NCBI GenBank assembly: GCA_025529335.1
Contig: JAMYHX010000117.1
Coordinates: 31,903-95,902, forward strand
DNA from: Rhizopus sp. PT2906
Taxonomy: Eukaryota; Mucoromycota; Mucoromycetes; Mucorales; Rhizopodaceae
Length of the DNA stretch: 64,000 nucleotides
Reading direction: 5' to 3'
The notes beneath the pieces are model-generated. The model saw nothing but the letters and a program-made list of their open reading frames with translations. It searched no databases and was not told the origin of the DNA. Positions 1-11,212 of this stretch are shown here, piece after piece. Position 1 is the first letter of the stretch. Every line of letters begins with the position of its first letter. A program made the position numbers and the translations under genes.

Positions 1-1500
1 GATTGTTTATAGCTTGCACCATTTGATTTGAACATAGCCCAACATTATGCCGCAGAAATTTTATTGGCTATTGAACATATCCATCATCAAGGAGTCATCC
101 ACAGGTAACGAAATAGTAAATAGTAAAAAAAAAAAAAAAAAAACACATAAAGGGAAAGAACTAACATCAAGTTCAGGGACATCAAACCTGAAAAGTAAAT
201 TAAAGGCACACACAAATGACTCTTTTTATTAAATCAAATGATATAGCATATTATTAGATGATAACATGCATATCAAAATAACCGATTTTGGTTCAGCAAA
301 GATACTATCCGATCAACAACAACAACAACAACAAGCACAGGATGATTCAGAAAGTACAAGATCATTTGTTGGAACAGCAGAATATGTCTCACCCGAACTA
401 CTTTCAAGTGAACCAGTATCGAAAGAGTAAAGAGAAAAGAGAGGATGGGTCTGTAGAGAGATATACTGACCTATCTATACGTCAACTATATAGGGCGGAT
501 TACTGGGCTTTTGGATGTGTTATCTATCAGATGTTATCAGGAAAATCACCTTTTAAGGCACCTACAGATTACCTTATTTTTCAAAAGATTAAGAATCTAG
601 AGTATACCATGCCAGACAACTTCCCAGAGGTAGCCAAGGATATCATTCGACGGCTACTCGTGAAAAACCCGAGAGAACGGTTAGGAGCAGGAGGAAAGAT
701 TGACGACATAAAGCAACATCCATTCTTTGAAAATATCGATTGGAACAACCTTTTTATAGAACCCAGCCCATATGCTTACTTGCGAGAGAAATTGGCCGAG
801 GAATTACGAAAGAACCCACCACCACAAGTGGACGATGTCTGGTTTAACCAGGACGAAAATGATCCCTTTGGCGATCCTCAGCAACAACAATCTTATCCAC
901 CAAGCACATACTCACCACCTCATCATCATCGCCACCATCTCAGCCAACAGTCGAGCCTTACTCGTATCTCTTCATCGTCGAATAAAGAGGATAAACATGT
1001 AGTAGAGAGAATAGGAGAACAATCACATCCACTATGGTAAGCTTCACACAATTTTAATTGCTTTTTTTTTTCTTTGGCGCATGTGTGTTTTAATAAAGAG
1101 AGAATATTATATAAAAAAGGATACCGCATCTTTATCCTAACGAATCCATTGTGAAGTCAGGAAGAGTAATTCGACGACGAGGATTGCTATTTTCAAAGAA
1201 ACGAAATTTAATATTGACCAATAGACCAAGATTACTCTATCTTGATCCAGGCACAGACAAGGATAAATTGGATGGTAATTTAAGATGCGAGATACCTTGG
1301 ACATCTCAACTACTGCCAGAACTCAAAGGAAAATCTACATTTTGTATTCATACAGTAAGCTACTATTGTTTTTGATAATTATTAGTTAACTTTTATGATA
1401 GCCTGATAAATCGTACACATTTGAAGATCGGAATCATGCTCAAGAATGGGTCAATATTATCAATGCTATGCTGGTGGATTCATTTGGTGTTTCATCCTAG
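1..1500 (+). CDS. PDK1/Pkh-type protein kinase (5' end outside window)
   Basis: Partial gene for a 3-phosphoinositide-dependent kinase 1 homologue, the AGC master kinase that phosphorylates activation loops of other AGC kinases. Visible exons are about 1-104, 177-194, 247-426, 494-1036, roughly 1120-1353 and 1402-1500. Spliced together they give the catalytic loop HRDIKPEN, the DFG motif (ITDFGSAK), a poly-Gln insert, the activation segment SFVGTAEYVSPELL typical of PDK1, and then ADYWAFGCVIYQMLSGKSPF. A His-rich linker follows, and the C-terminus (SGRVIRRRGLLFSKKRNL to the stop) looks like the PDK1-type PH domain. The catalytic Arg codon is split by an intron and the next exon is only 18 nt. 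The N-lobe lies before the window. The kinase call is secure; whether it is the only Pkh paralogue cannot be seen. Confidence 0.9.
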
Positions 1501-1865
1501 TTATTTATTATCATTTGTTATGTATTCTTCAAGTTTTTGAAATGATTCGTATGCTACTTTTAATATTTACTACACAAATCATATAAAATTTGTATTCTTC
1601 TTACCAGTCATGTTTTCATCTATTATGTCGCTGGCTTTTGTTACAAGTTTGATAAATAATGAATGGTTTTGTTCATTCATTCTATTTGGGTATTGATTGA
1701 TGATAAAGTACAGTAGATTAAATATATAATGAAGCATATTGTCCCTGAAATGTATATTAGATAAGTTCTTTACTTTTAACTTTTAACGTCTAACTTACGC
1801 TTGATTATGTACAGTTTTCTTTAATATAAAGTTGATCTTTTCTATAATCTCTTCAGCTAATTTTA
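1501..1865. other. Convergent intergenic region
   Basis: AT-rich spacer between the stop of the PDK1-like gene and the probable 3' end of the next gene on the minus strand. It contains several AATAAA-like A/T runs that could serve as 3' processing signals for both genes. I see no ORF or RNA gene. Confidence 0.5.
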
Positions 1866-3759
1866 CTAGTTTTTGTATAGACTATAATTTATATAGTTTA
1901 AAATATATATACAATAGAATAATATCCTTTTCTCTCTCTTTCTCTTACCAACTTTTCCAACCCAATGCTTGCGATGGCCATATGATATAGACAACGGAGT
2001 GCTAAATGTCGAAGTTCATACCACTATAAAGAGGGAGCCATAAATCATTTGTATAGGACACATCCGTTTAAAATTACCTGCCCTGTTGTGAACCGTCCTT
2101 GACTGACAAAGACAAGATCCATCAGTTGATCGATCAGGGAGTTATTCAAAATATCATCCTTTCGCTTAAACATATCCAACGTCTCTACGAGTACTAAGCA
2201 AGTCTTGATGATATACAGAGGTGTGTCTGTCGAGAACAAATCGATAAATCCCTTCTGTTTCAAAAGAATCAAGCTATATAAACATTAGTCAGTGTTTTTT
2301 GAACATCAAGAACGTTTTTACATAGGTGTATCATCTGCTTCCTGTGCAACTTTCAAGAATGTCTTTAATACATTCATCACAGTCTCTTCTGCAAATGCCG
2401 GTTTACGCTTCTTGTTCAAGTCCTCTGTGATTTGCAACGGTGTCGTTCGATACATATCGGCGATTGTTGAGATCTCCGAATAACTCTTTTGCTCTATATC
2501 AGGATGATCCTGAATTGCCTGCATGAGCGGTTCATCGCAAAAGCAGTACAGATCGAGTATCTGAGAAAGCCTGTTGAGGATCGACGTGTCGACCTTGGCA
2601 GCCTTCCAGAGGTGATAGGCAGTATCTTCAAACTTGGTCGTCAAGATCAAGATGACTTGACTGGTATTTCTCAGTAACATGAACAGTTTCTCTCGTTTGC
2701 CAATAAACAAGCACACGTTAAGGGTGTTCAAAATTTGCTGGATGGTCAAGCTCGCAGATTCGCAGTGGATCAAACTCTCGGCAATATCGGCCGCATAAAA
2801 CTCGAGATCTTCCTTGGTCTTTTGGTTGATGTTGGGTGGAACAAATTGTGAGGCAAATTGCTTACTGAACGATCTCAGACGTTCTTGAATGGATGAAGGT
2901 GTATACTGAAGCTTGTTTTGATATTGTTCTATATTCATTTTCTGAAATTGCGGGCCAAGTAAAATGCGGTAAAGGTCATTCTATGGCTGGTCAATAAATA
3001 GTGTGTCTAGTATTATTTTTCTAAACTTACGATCTCGTCACTATCTATCGCTACCGCAGGCAGGATGGCAGGTGGATCATTTACAGGTGCTATGACTGGA
3101 TTTGTAATTATTGTTGTTGCTGTTGTTGTTGATCTCTTGCTTTCCACTTCAGGTGTCTGTACGATGGTTCGTTTTCGACTTGCTGGTTCAGGCAGTGGCT
3201 GAGAATCTATCATTTTATTCTGCTTCACGACAGCCAAGTGTCGTCTAAGTCTGTCACGATCATACGTCTAGATAGTTTTAATAAGGAACAAGACTTTAGA
3301 AACGCGTGTATATCGCCCTTATGTTTTGAAACTTACAATATCTTCTAAATTCTTTTGTAACTGTTCCAAATTGCGTAACTTGTTATCTTTTGACGCATTA
3401 TCAAGACGTAATCGCTCAATCTCGAATTTGAGTGTGTCGATGGTACGACGATACTTTTTAAAAAAAGATATTAGATAAGTTATATTCTTCCCATCTATTC
3501 TTACTTGATCTTCTTGATGTCTGTCTATGGATGGTTGTTCGGTTGACATTATATTGGAGAAAATGGAGGGCTGAGGTCCTTGTGTATTTATATATTGATT
3601 GATCTGTTCGTCCATAGCTTCAAAATCGACGTCGTCAAACAGTTTGTCTTCTAGTAAAGAATCATAAAATTCTGTCTCCTTGTCAGCTTCTCTAGTCATA
3701 TCTCTGCTCGTTCCCATCGTTGTGTCTGTGCTTATTTCCATATTTGTTTCTTTATCCAT
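1866..3759 (-). CDS. Probable ATRIP/Lcd1/Rad26-like DNA-damage checkpoint protein
   Basis: Multi-exon gene of about 540 codons, start at 3759 (MDKETNMEIS). Phase-compatible junctions exist at about 3505/3455, 3348/3268, 3031/2986, 2326/2275 and 2081/2034. The N-terminus has an acidic/aromatic motif (KLFDDVDFEAMDEQ) like the RPA-binding recruitment motif of ATRIP. A coiled coil follows (YRRTIDTLKFEIERLRLDN onward), then a basic linker, then an all-helical C-terminal half. That order matches ATRIP/Lcd1/Rad26, the obligate partner of ATR/Mec1. Primary-sequence similarity in this family is weak, so the identity is an inference from architecture. The 3' end is uncertain: the last exon could stop at 1866 or splice once more at a GTAAGA near 1960. 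It could instead be another nuclear coiled-coil protein. Confidence 0.5.
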
Positions 3760-4908
3760 TTTTGTCAGTAAGAAAAGAGGGGGGAGAAAGAAAAGAGAAA
3801 AAAAATACCTTCTATTGTTCTCTTTACAGTAGACGTCGTTGCTGGTATTAAAAAAATTGGCCAAATTAGAAATAGGCTCTGGGGAAGAGGGAAAGTCGTT
3901 ATTAAAATAGATGGATCTTTTGTTTATTTGTGGCCTTATTATGCAGTCAAAAGTTTTCAATAGCTCTCTGGGCTGCTAATTACTTTATCTCTTTCCCAAG
4001 ATTATGACCTCATTTCCCCAGAGAAGGCTGTCAATAATGTTATTTTTCACCATTCAAGTCATGTATTACTTGTCTACCGGATATATCTTACCTATAAACT
4101 CTTTATTTAATACATATAGTTTATATTACGTGAGCTTTGAACCAGAGCTTTCCTTGAGTTTTTTTCTCTGACGGTCATATACTTTCAAGAAACAGTAAAC
4201 TTATAGACGTGCAGCTGAACAAAGACATGTTTTTTGTTAGCAGTGAACTTGAGAACATGTTTTTTTATTGGCACTGAACCTTGAAACATGTTTTTTTAGG
4301 GTAATACTATGGATACTGTGTCATTTAAACACTACAATGAAACATTCGATTGCTGGACAGCTATTGTCAATGGATTGAGGGCAAGGTTAGAGTATATCGA
4401 GATATTTGTTTTATGATGCAAGTTGTAATACTATAGGTAGTACGACTCTATTGATTTAATAAACGTTGTCAGGCAAAAGAGAGACTATTTTAATGTCATA
4501 CGGCCAAAAGTTCTACACTCTGGAAAAATTTTGAAAACGTATAATAAAAGTCATCATGCACTTTTCAGTGCTTTTTGGTGCAAAGATATTGACAAACCAT
4601 GTTCCTTCAGCCTCTTATGATTCCAAATATTCTTGTATTTATTTTCTCATGATGATCCTGTTTTGGCATACTCTTACTATAAGCATATTTTATTTATGTT
4701 GAGAAATGACTCTTTATCAACAGAAAGCTGAAGATGTGTAAATACCACAGAAACAACATATTCACCAAGTTTTACATTTCTTTTATCCATTTTTGAATTT
4801 AATCAACTAATTACTATTAACTTGTATTTATGTATATAAAAAAGGGGAAAAAAAGAGAGAAATATATGTTTACGAGAGAGAGAGAGAGTATGTATAAAGT
4901 TGTATATA
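3760..4908. other. Intergenic region with a ~30-bp degenerate tandem repeat
   Basis: About 1.15 kb between two minus-strand genes; its left part is the promoter of the ATRIP-like gene. I see no convincing coding exon. The one structured element is a three-copy degenerate repeat at 4217-4305, listed separately. GA-rich DNA lies at 4874-4888 beside the 3' end of the KH gene. Confidence 0.5.
4217..4305. repeat. Three degenerate ~28-31 bp direct repeats
   Basis: Three successive units begin with GAAC and contain ACATG followed by 6-7 T: about 4217-4244, 4245-4275 and 4276-4305. Unit cores read GAAC-n(5-6)-ACATGTTTTTT. They do not encode an open frame. They may be a decayed minisatellite or a set of binding sites. 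Confidence 0.6.
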
Positions 4909-7524
4909 TTAAAATCTTGAAGGAGTCCAAATTCCACCACCGGGAGTTAACCCAGTGTATCCGGGAACGACAGGTTCATCTAAAGGCAGGGAATTGAAAA
5001 TGGATCGAAGATTACTGTTATCGGGCATAGAACCACTCGAGGACTGAGCAGAGGTCGAAGCCGAAGGTATGGGGCCATCGATATCCTGAGTGACAGGGGT
5101 CCAAGGTAAAGGGTTATCGAGCACATTAGTAGAAGATAAGATATACGAAAGATCCATGTTGGGCATTGTCTTGTCGTCTTCGTTCAAGGTAATATTATGT
5201 TCTTTCAAATGTTCAACAAGCACATTAAGAGCGTCTGGCAATTCTGTTTCTATTTGATTGAGCTTGAGGTGCAGCCGGATGACGCCATCCTCATTCGCAT
5301 AGGGTAACGTATCTACTTTAATCTGGTATTTCTGGAGAAAATCGGAAACGACCTTTTCCTGAAATGCATCAGAGGAAATCAAGCTTGGGAATGAGCGGGG
5401 TATGTAGAGGTGATAGATTTCGGGTACAATAGTTTCGAGCATAGAGCATGCAGTGGGAATATGGGCTTCGGGGCCCAGAAGGGTGACATAGTTGCAACCC
5501 AACTCGTTATCTGGCCAGAGCACGCGTGTGTTTGTCTTTTTGCCAATGTCTTCCGAGATATAGTCTGCCTGATACTTGTGGATCAGCTCACGATGTAGTG
5601 TAAAGGGCACCTTGACATGCTTGCTCACATAGCTTCTGTCCTTGGGCTGCACCAGTTCCATGACGGCGTGCCTGAGGTTATCCAAATTGATCTGGTTCTT
5701 CATTGGTGTTCTCGCAACCACGTTGTCCTCATTGTTGTAGTATCCACCCAGGGCGGCAAATTCTTCGGTGTTTGAAAATTTGACAAACACGCCATACCGT
5801 TTCATAATCCGTTGAATGTTTTTCCCGCCAACGCCAATGATTCGCTTATGATAAGATTCTGGAACATAAAATGAAATTTCGGCAGGGAGTTCTTCCTGGA
5901 GCAAGGTGAGTCCGTCAAGAGCCTTGGTGAAACTGGTGCTCTCAACCTCGATCACAAAATTGTAGTCGTTGATGGACGATGAAAACTTGATTTTGGCACC
6001 TGAAGTGCGCATGATCTTGTTGATCTTGCCGTTCTTCTTGCCCGAAATGAAGTCACGGTGATCATTGGATGATTCCACTCGGAAGATTGTTTGATGATGG
6101 AAAATTTGAAGGAATTGCATCTCTTGAAGTCGCTGGTACACGTTGCGAATGGCTCGTTCAGAGCCCAAGACCTCGATGCAGCTCTGTTCGGCCCTGTAGA
6201 GCACTTCGGAGCCAGAGATGCGTGAGAGGTCGGATACAAAGGTGGCCAAGTGAAGAGGCGAGTTGAAAAAGGATGCACGATTCTCGAGAGATTCTGAGTC
6301 TTCCGTGTGGTTAAAGTAAAACGAGGCCTCGTAAATGCTACAGGCTTGTAAGTTGAGTGAACGGAGCGTACGTTCGGCATTCACTCGATTTTCTGCATAG
6401 ACTGTGACCTTGGTCTTGCCAGAGCCGAGAGGAGGAAAGAGAATGTAGGCACCTAAAGAAGGAGAATTAGACCGTGTTTGGTTTCTATGGGTACATCATA
6501 GTTACCATTGTCATGCATTATTTTACGTAAGTCATCACGACGATGTAATAAAAGCCAGTCTATTTTCCTCGAAGACAAATCTGTATCCTTGTGATACATG
6601 GATTTGGCCTATATGGAATGTGTAAATGCATATACATGTACGCATTTGGTATAATGGTTGTTTACCTTTTGAACTGCGAGTTTATTCAGCATATCCTTCA
6701 CTCGTGCAACCTGACTTGACTTTTCGCCTGTGATGTAAATCTTGGCTTTATAGTCATCATCCTCAGAAGGTCGTTGAAGGAAAGGTGAAGGAAAATATAT
6801 GTTGGTGGATGTCTCTTCGATGATGGGTAATAGACCACAACGCTTTCTACCACATATCAAATAGTGTAGCTTTAAGGGTAATTCCACTACATCTGTCTTT
6901 AGGTTGTTTTTCTATCATCGATGTCGGAAATTTAATTGTTTTTTTTTTTTTTAGTTTATTGTTTTTGATTACCTTTTCATCTAACAAGACAAGCACACGT
7001 ACGCGACACTCTTCTACTTGTTGAGGTAGTCCAATCATTTCAATTCGTGTCGGATTGTCTGATAAAAGCGAAGAGTGGTGTTGTTTTGGAGGAATGACAT
7101 TGATCTTGACATTTAGCAAGTTGACAAGATCTGTGAAAAGATCGGCTGAAATGTCACTGACAAGTGAGATCTGAAGCGTCATTTTTATCTATCATAAGGG
7201 TGTTATCAATTTTGAACATACGAATATATTGTTGTGTATATTCCTCACCTTTAAGGAGGATTGATTAAGTAAATCGCCGCGAGCCTTCAAAAGGGCATCT
7301 TGTACTCCACCTGTCATCGATATGTTGTAACCAAAGCCAGGTGTATCGAGAAGTGGCATGGATGCTTTTATTTTGGTATTTGTTACCAAGTTGATCTGAC
7401 ATCCTCGAGCAAGACTAATGTGCTGACAAGCCTCCCTGACTTTTTGAACCGTCGTTGGCTCATCCTGATCATCAAATATGTATTGAGTTGATATTGGTGG
7501 TGCGTAGCAAAATGATAATGCCAT
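4909..7524 (-). CDS. Multi-KH-domain RNA-binding protein (YLL032C-like)
   Basis: Five exons: 7524-7249, 7188-6973, 6911-6666, 6608-6506 and 6452-4909, giving about 794 residues; all junctions are GT-AG and keep the frame. The clearest nucleic-acid-binding feature is a KH domain with a GxxG loop (RIIGVGGKNIQRIMKRYG) in the last exon. The rest has several divergent KH-like repeats (for example VTVYAENRVNAERTLRSL) and a Ser/Pro-rich tail. Length and layout resemble the large fungal KH proteins of the YLL032C/mug60 type, whose role is poorly known; RNA binding in the cytoplasm is the reasonable inference. It is divergent from the J-protein gene, with 576 bp between start codons. The KH call is secure; the subfamily is tentative. 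Confidence 0.78.
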
Positions 7525-8100
7525 AATTGAATTTTTTAATTGTTTTATATTTGTTTTATACGTTTTCTAATAAAAAAAATAAAATAAAAAAAAAAGGAAA
7601 AAAAATTATTAAATGCAAAAAAAAAAGTTTCTCTCAGTAAAGAAACATAGTGAATGGGGCAAAAGAGCGACTTGTAGCTCTTCAAAGGTCACTGGGAGGG
7701 GTGTGAGCGACCGTTCTTTTAAAATTTATGGTACATATCCAATCACGCTTGTTTCTATAAGAACATCTTCTTTTTGTTTTTTTGCTGCTATTGTCATCAA
7801 CGTCACAGCGCATGCCTCATTTCATTTCCTATTTTGATAAACAATAAACAGCAAAAATTGTAGCTTACGTCACCGGGACAAAAAAAGAGAGAAAGAGGAC
7901 ACCTTTCAGAAAGTGTTCAAGCACAACAATAAGTGTGTAACCAGTTTTGGCATTGTTATTCGTACAACTTCCCACTTTTAGTAATCATAAATCTAGCCAA
8001 TCATATTAAAGGAGAATGCTAAGGAAACTTTTTTTTTTTTGGTTCTTCTGTTTCTTTTTTTCTTAATAAATCCCTTGTGTACAACAACATTTAGTAGAAA
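7525..8100. promoter_or_regulatory. Divergent promoter, KH protein / J-protein
   Basis: 576 bp between two divergent start codons. A/T homopolymer tracts lie near 7568-7627 and 8031-8041, and a pyrimidine-rich stretch just before the J-protein ATG is typical of this window. A GAA-rich cluster (GAGAAAGAGG, TTTCAGAAAG) near 7889-7912 could include heat-shock-type half sites, but I do not see a clean nGAAn array. A 74-codon frame at 7613-7837 has no recognisable content and I treat it as chance. Confidence 0.4.
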
Positions 8101-9352
8101 ATGGTCAAGGATACAAAATTTTATGACCTTTTGGGTGTTGGTCCTAATGCTTCAGAAAGTGAACTTAAAAAGGCTTACAGAAAATTGGCACTAAAATATC
8201 ACCCCGATAAGGTATATGATTGACATCACTAATTAATATGTATTAATTCTGTAATAGAATCCGGAAGCTGGTGACAAATTTAAAGAAATCTCACATGCAT
8301 ATGAAATTCTTTCTGATCCTGAAAAACGTCAAATGTATGATCAGTTTGGCGAAGAAGGTCTGAACGGAGGACCTGGCATGGGCGGCATGGATGCGGAAGA
8401 CCTCTTTGCCCAATTCTTTGGAGGATTCGGCGGTGGTCGTCGTGGACCTAGTGGCCCTCGCCGTGGCAAGGACATGGTTCATGCTCTCAAGGTGAGCCTT
8501 GAAGATCTTTACAATGGCAAGACCAGCAAATTGGCTCTTCAGAAACACATTCTTTGTCCCAAATGTAACGGAAAGGGTGGTAAAGAAGGCGCAGTTCGTA
8601 AATGCCAATCCTGTAATGGTCAAGGTATTCGCATCATCACTCGTCAGATGGGACCCATGATTCAACAGATGCAACAACCCTGTGGTGACTGTCAAGCAAC
8701 TGGTGAAGTGATTGACGAAAAGGACCGTTGTACCGAATGCCGCGGTAAGAAGGTGGTAGGCGAAAAGAAGATCCTTGAAGTCCATATTGACAAAGGTATG
8801 CGTGATGGACAAAAAATTACTTTCTCTGGGGAAGGCGATCAGGCGCCTGATATCATTCCTGGTGACATTATCATCGTCATTGACGAGAAGCCTCATCCTC
8901 ACTTTAAGCGTCAGGGTGATGACTTGGTCTATGAAGCCAAGATTGATCTCCTCACAGCTCTCGCAGGTGGTAAATTCGCTATACCTCACCTTGATGATCG
9001 TGTCCTCATGGTATCCATACTACCGGGTGAAGCTATTAAGCCTGGTGAGATGAAGGTCATTCCTGATGAGGGTATGCCTGCTCATCGTACTCACACTCGT
9101 GGTCATCTCTTTATCAAATTTGTTATTGACTTCCCTCCACCAAACTGGACCGCACCTGAAAATATTGCTGCTCTTGAACAAATCTTACCTCCTCGTCCTG
9201 CTCTACCTTCCTTTGGCGATAAACACGTTGATGAAGTTGTCATGGCTGATGCTCAACCTTATCAAACTGGCCCATCTGGACGTAATCAAAATGCTTATGA
9301 TGAAGATGAGGAAGATCATCACGGTCCTGGCGTGCAGTGTGCTCAACAGTAA
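8101..9352 (+). CDS. YDJ1: Type I (class A) J-domain co-chaperone, Ydj1/DNAJA-like
   Basis: Two exons (8101-8211 and 8258-9352) encode 401 residues. The order is: J domain with the HPD motif (YHPDK, residues 33-37), Gly/Phe-rich linker (about residues 75-105), four CxxCxGxG-type zinc repeats (CPKCNGKG, CQSCNGQG, CGDCQATG, CTECRGKK), the client-binding C-terminal domains, an acidic tail and a final CAQQ CaaX box. The CaaX box predicts farnesylation and membrane association, as in Ydj1. It stimulates Hsp70 ATPase and delivers unfolded clients in the cytosol. The single 46-nt intron sits just after HPDK. The 3' UTR has a (TC)n run. It ends 169 bp from the convergent RPN6 stop. Confidence 0.97.
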
Positions 9353-9396
9353 TATAAAACACATACATTTCATTTTAGACTCTACATCAATGAAAT

Positions 9397-9420
9397 TCTC
9401 TCTCTCTCTCTCTCTCTCTT
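9397..9420. repeat. (TC)n microsatellite
   Basis: Uninterrupted TC dinucleotide run in the short convergent spacer between the J-protein stop and the RPN6 stop. Confidence 0.9.
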
Positions 9421-9521
9421 GTAAAATTTTCTCTTTTTTTTCTATATCATTCGTTTTAACGTGTGTGTATGTAACTCCTTTCATTTCATTTTTCACAATA
9501 AAAAAATAGGCTTTTTTATTT

Positions 9522-11014
9522 TTAAGAAAGTTTGGCTGCCTTTTGATATAAGCTAGAAACAACCTTATCAACCTGCTTCAATGTTTCCACAGCACTTTCA
9601 TACGTCTTGTCTTCTTCAGGCTCATCAAACACGATCAAGCAGCCTGCTCCTTGGTCAAGGATACCATGAAACTTTTTATCCAAAATCATTTGAGACAGCT
9701 TTGCCTCTACTTGTGGTGTAGGCAACTTGACCATTTCAGCAATATGACTGATTTCTACACGAGAGAAAGGTTCAATGATACGAACTAAATTCTGTTCCAG
9801 TAAGGTGTCATATAATGCTGCAAGTTGGTTACGAATAATAGGGTCATCGTTTAATTCTGCAATTACAAGTTAGTACAAGTCATTTATTTTCATTATTATT
9901 ATTACCTTTTGTATAGGTTGCTAAAGCTGTTTCAAATTCTTGAAGGTTTCTATTCTTGTGAGCTTGAGCCACTGCCTTCATAGCCTCAATCTCTGTACCA
10001 GCATATCGTAACGCCACCTTACCGCCAATGATGGAATGAACATCCTCTGTCTATTCGAAATGGTTAGTTATACCAAAAGGATAGCCATAGAGAGCACTTA
10101 CCAAATTGAGCATAATCTTACATAGCAACATGTACTTTAAGGCCAAGACAGCCTTGGGATCATCTTGACTCGAGAACCCTTCAAACGTTTCAAAAAAGTA
10201 AGAGTAGGCTGTCTTGTAATCCTTATCTTCAGCATGCAGAATACCTGACTGCATGTCCAAGGCAGCCTGTAAGAGTGGAGGACAGTAGATGGAATTGGCT
10301 GAAGTACGAGCTGAGGTCAGGGCAGCACGAGCCTTGGGCAAATTTCTCAGCGCATGACACACACGACTCTCGAGCAGCTGAACCTCAACAAGGACCATTT
10401 TGTCATCCAAGCGTTTGAGTTCCTTCAAGAGCTGTGCAATCAATGTCAAACTCTCATGGTACATTTTGTTTTCCAAGTAGAGCGCGACCAAACGTGTCTC
10501 TAATGCTTGCTTTAAAAAGAGACGTTTCTCTTGAATGCACCAATCAATGTTTTCTTTGCAAATTTCAATTTGAAGCGGAAGACAGTTGGGAATGTCACTA
10601 AAGTAATTAACCAATGTACGAACTAGAGAGAGATGACGTTAACACATTGTATACTCTTTTCTTATTCTCTGCCTCCTTACTAAGTTTAGCTGTTTTTGCT
10701 TTGGCAATGGTCAACATGAAAGGACGTGAGGAACGAATTAACTGTGCGAGCTCTTGAGAAAGACTAAAATAAGTTAACATCTAGCTTTTCATTTTCTTTG
10801 AAATAATACTTTACTGAAGATCGCGATAAACTTGTCCTAATTGAGAAAGAGCATATTCTTGCTCTCTAATGATCTCTTCATTATTTGATGGTTGAGCCAA
10901 AATATCTCTGTAAGTTTCTATGGCTTCTTCAAACCGTTTAGCTTCTTTTGACAAATCAGCTTGTTGTAATTTTTGACTAGGTGTAAATTTTGTTGTTGAT
11001 GTAGTAGAGACCAT
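9522..11014 (-). CDS. RPN6: 26S proteasome lid subunit Rpn6 (PSMD11), PCI protein
   Basis: Five or six exons from the ATG at 11014 (MVSTTSTTKFTPSQ) to the stop at 9522 encode about 420 residues, normal for Rpn6. An N-terminal array of TPR/HEAT-like helices (QKLQQADLSKEAKRFEEAIE onward) is followed by a conserved central block (CIQEKRLFLKQALETRL, LLESRVCHALRNLPKARAAL, YFFETFEGF). The C-terminal PCI winged helix includes SRVEISHIAEMVKLP. Rpn6 clamps the 20S core to the 19S base and is part of the lid. It is head-to-head with RPN7, another lid subunit, with 198 bp between start codons, which suggests co-expression. No unusual residues noticed. Confidence 0.96.
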
Positions 11015-11212
11015 TGAAGTACACGCAAAAGAGAAGAAAGAGAGGAAAAAAAAAGCAATTTAACTTCAGATGACTGCACTTCTAACGATAATAAGCAGTG
11101 AGAGGGGGGGGGATTACGCGTTCACAGTCACTGAGCTTTAAAATATCAAAATGACGAACTTTCCTGCTCATATGAATACCATTTATACTTTTTCTTTACA
11201 TCCAATTTCCGC
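11015..11212. promoter_or_regulatory. Bidirectional promoter of RPN6 and RPN7
   Basis: 198 bp separate the two divergent start codons. The centre carries a G-run (11104-11111) followed by ATTACGCG and CAGTCACTG. I do not see the yeast Rpn4 element GGTGGCAAA on either strand, so any shared control must use another site. An out-of-frame upstream ATG at 11152 precedes the chosen RPN7 start. Confidence 0.6.

Noticed and set aside
4874..4888. GA repeat considered as CRISPR-like or regulatory array
   Set aside because: Simple dinucleotide repeat without spacers; the window has no CRISPR structure.
8291..8989. 232-codon open frame antisense to the J-protein
   Set aside because: Codon-bias shadow; starts inside the J-protein and has no recognisable family features.
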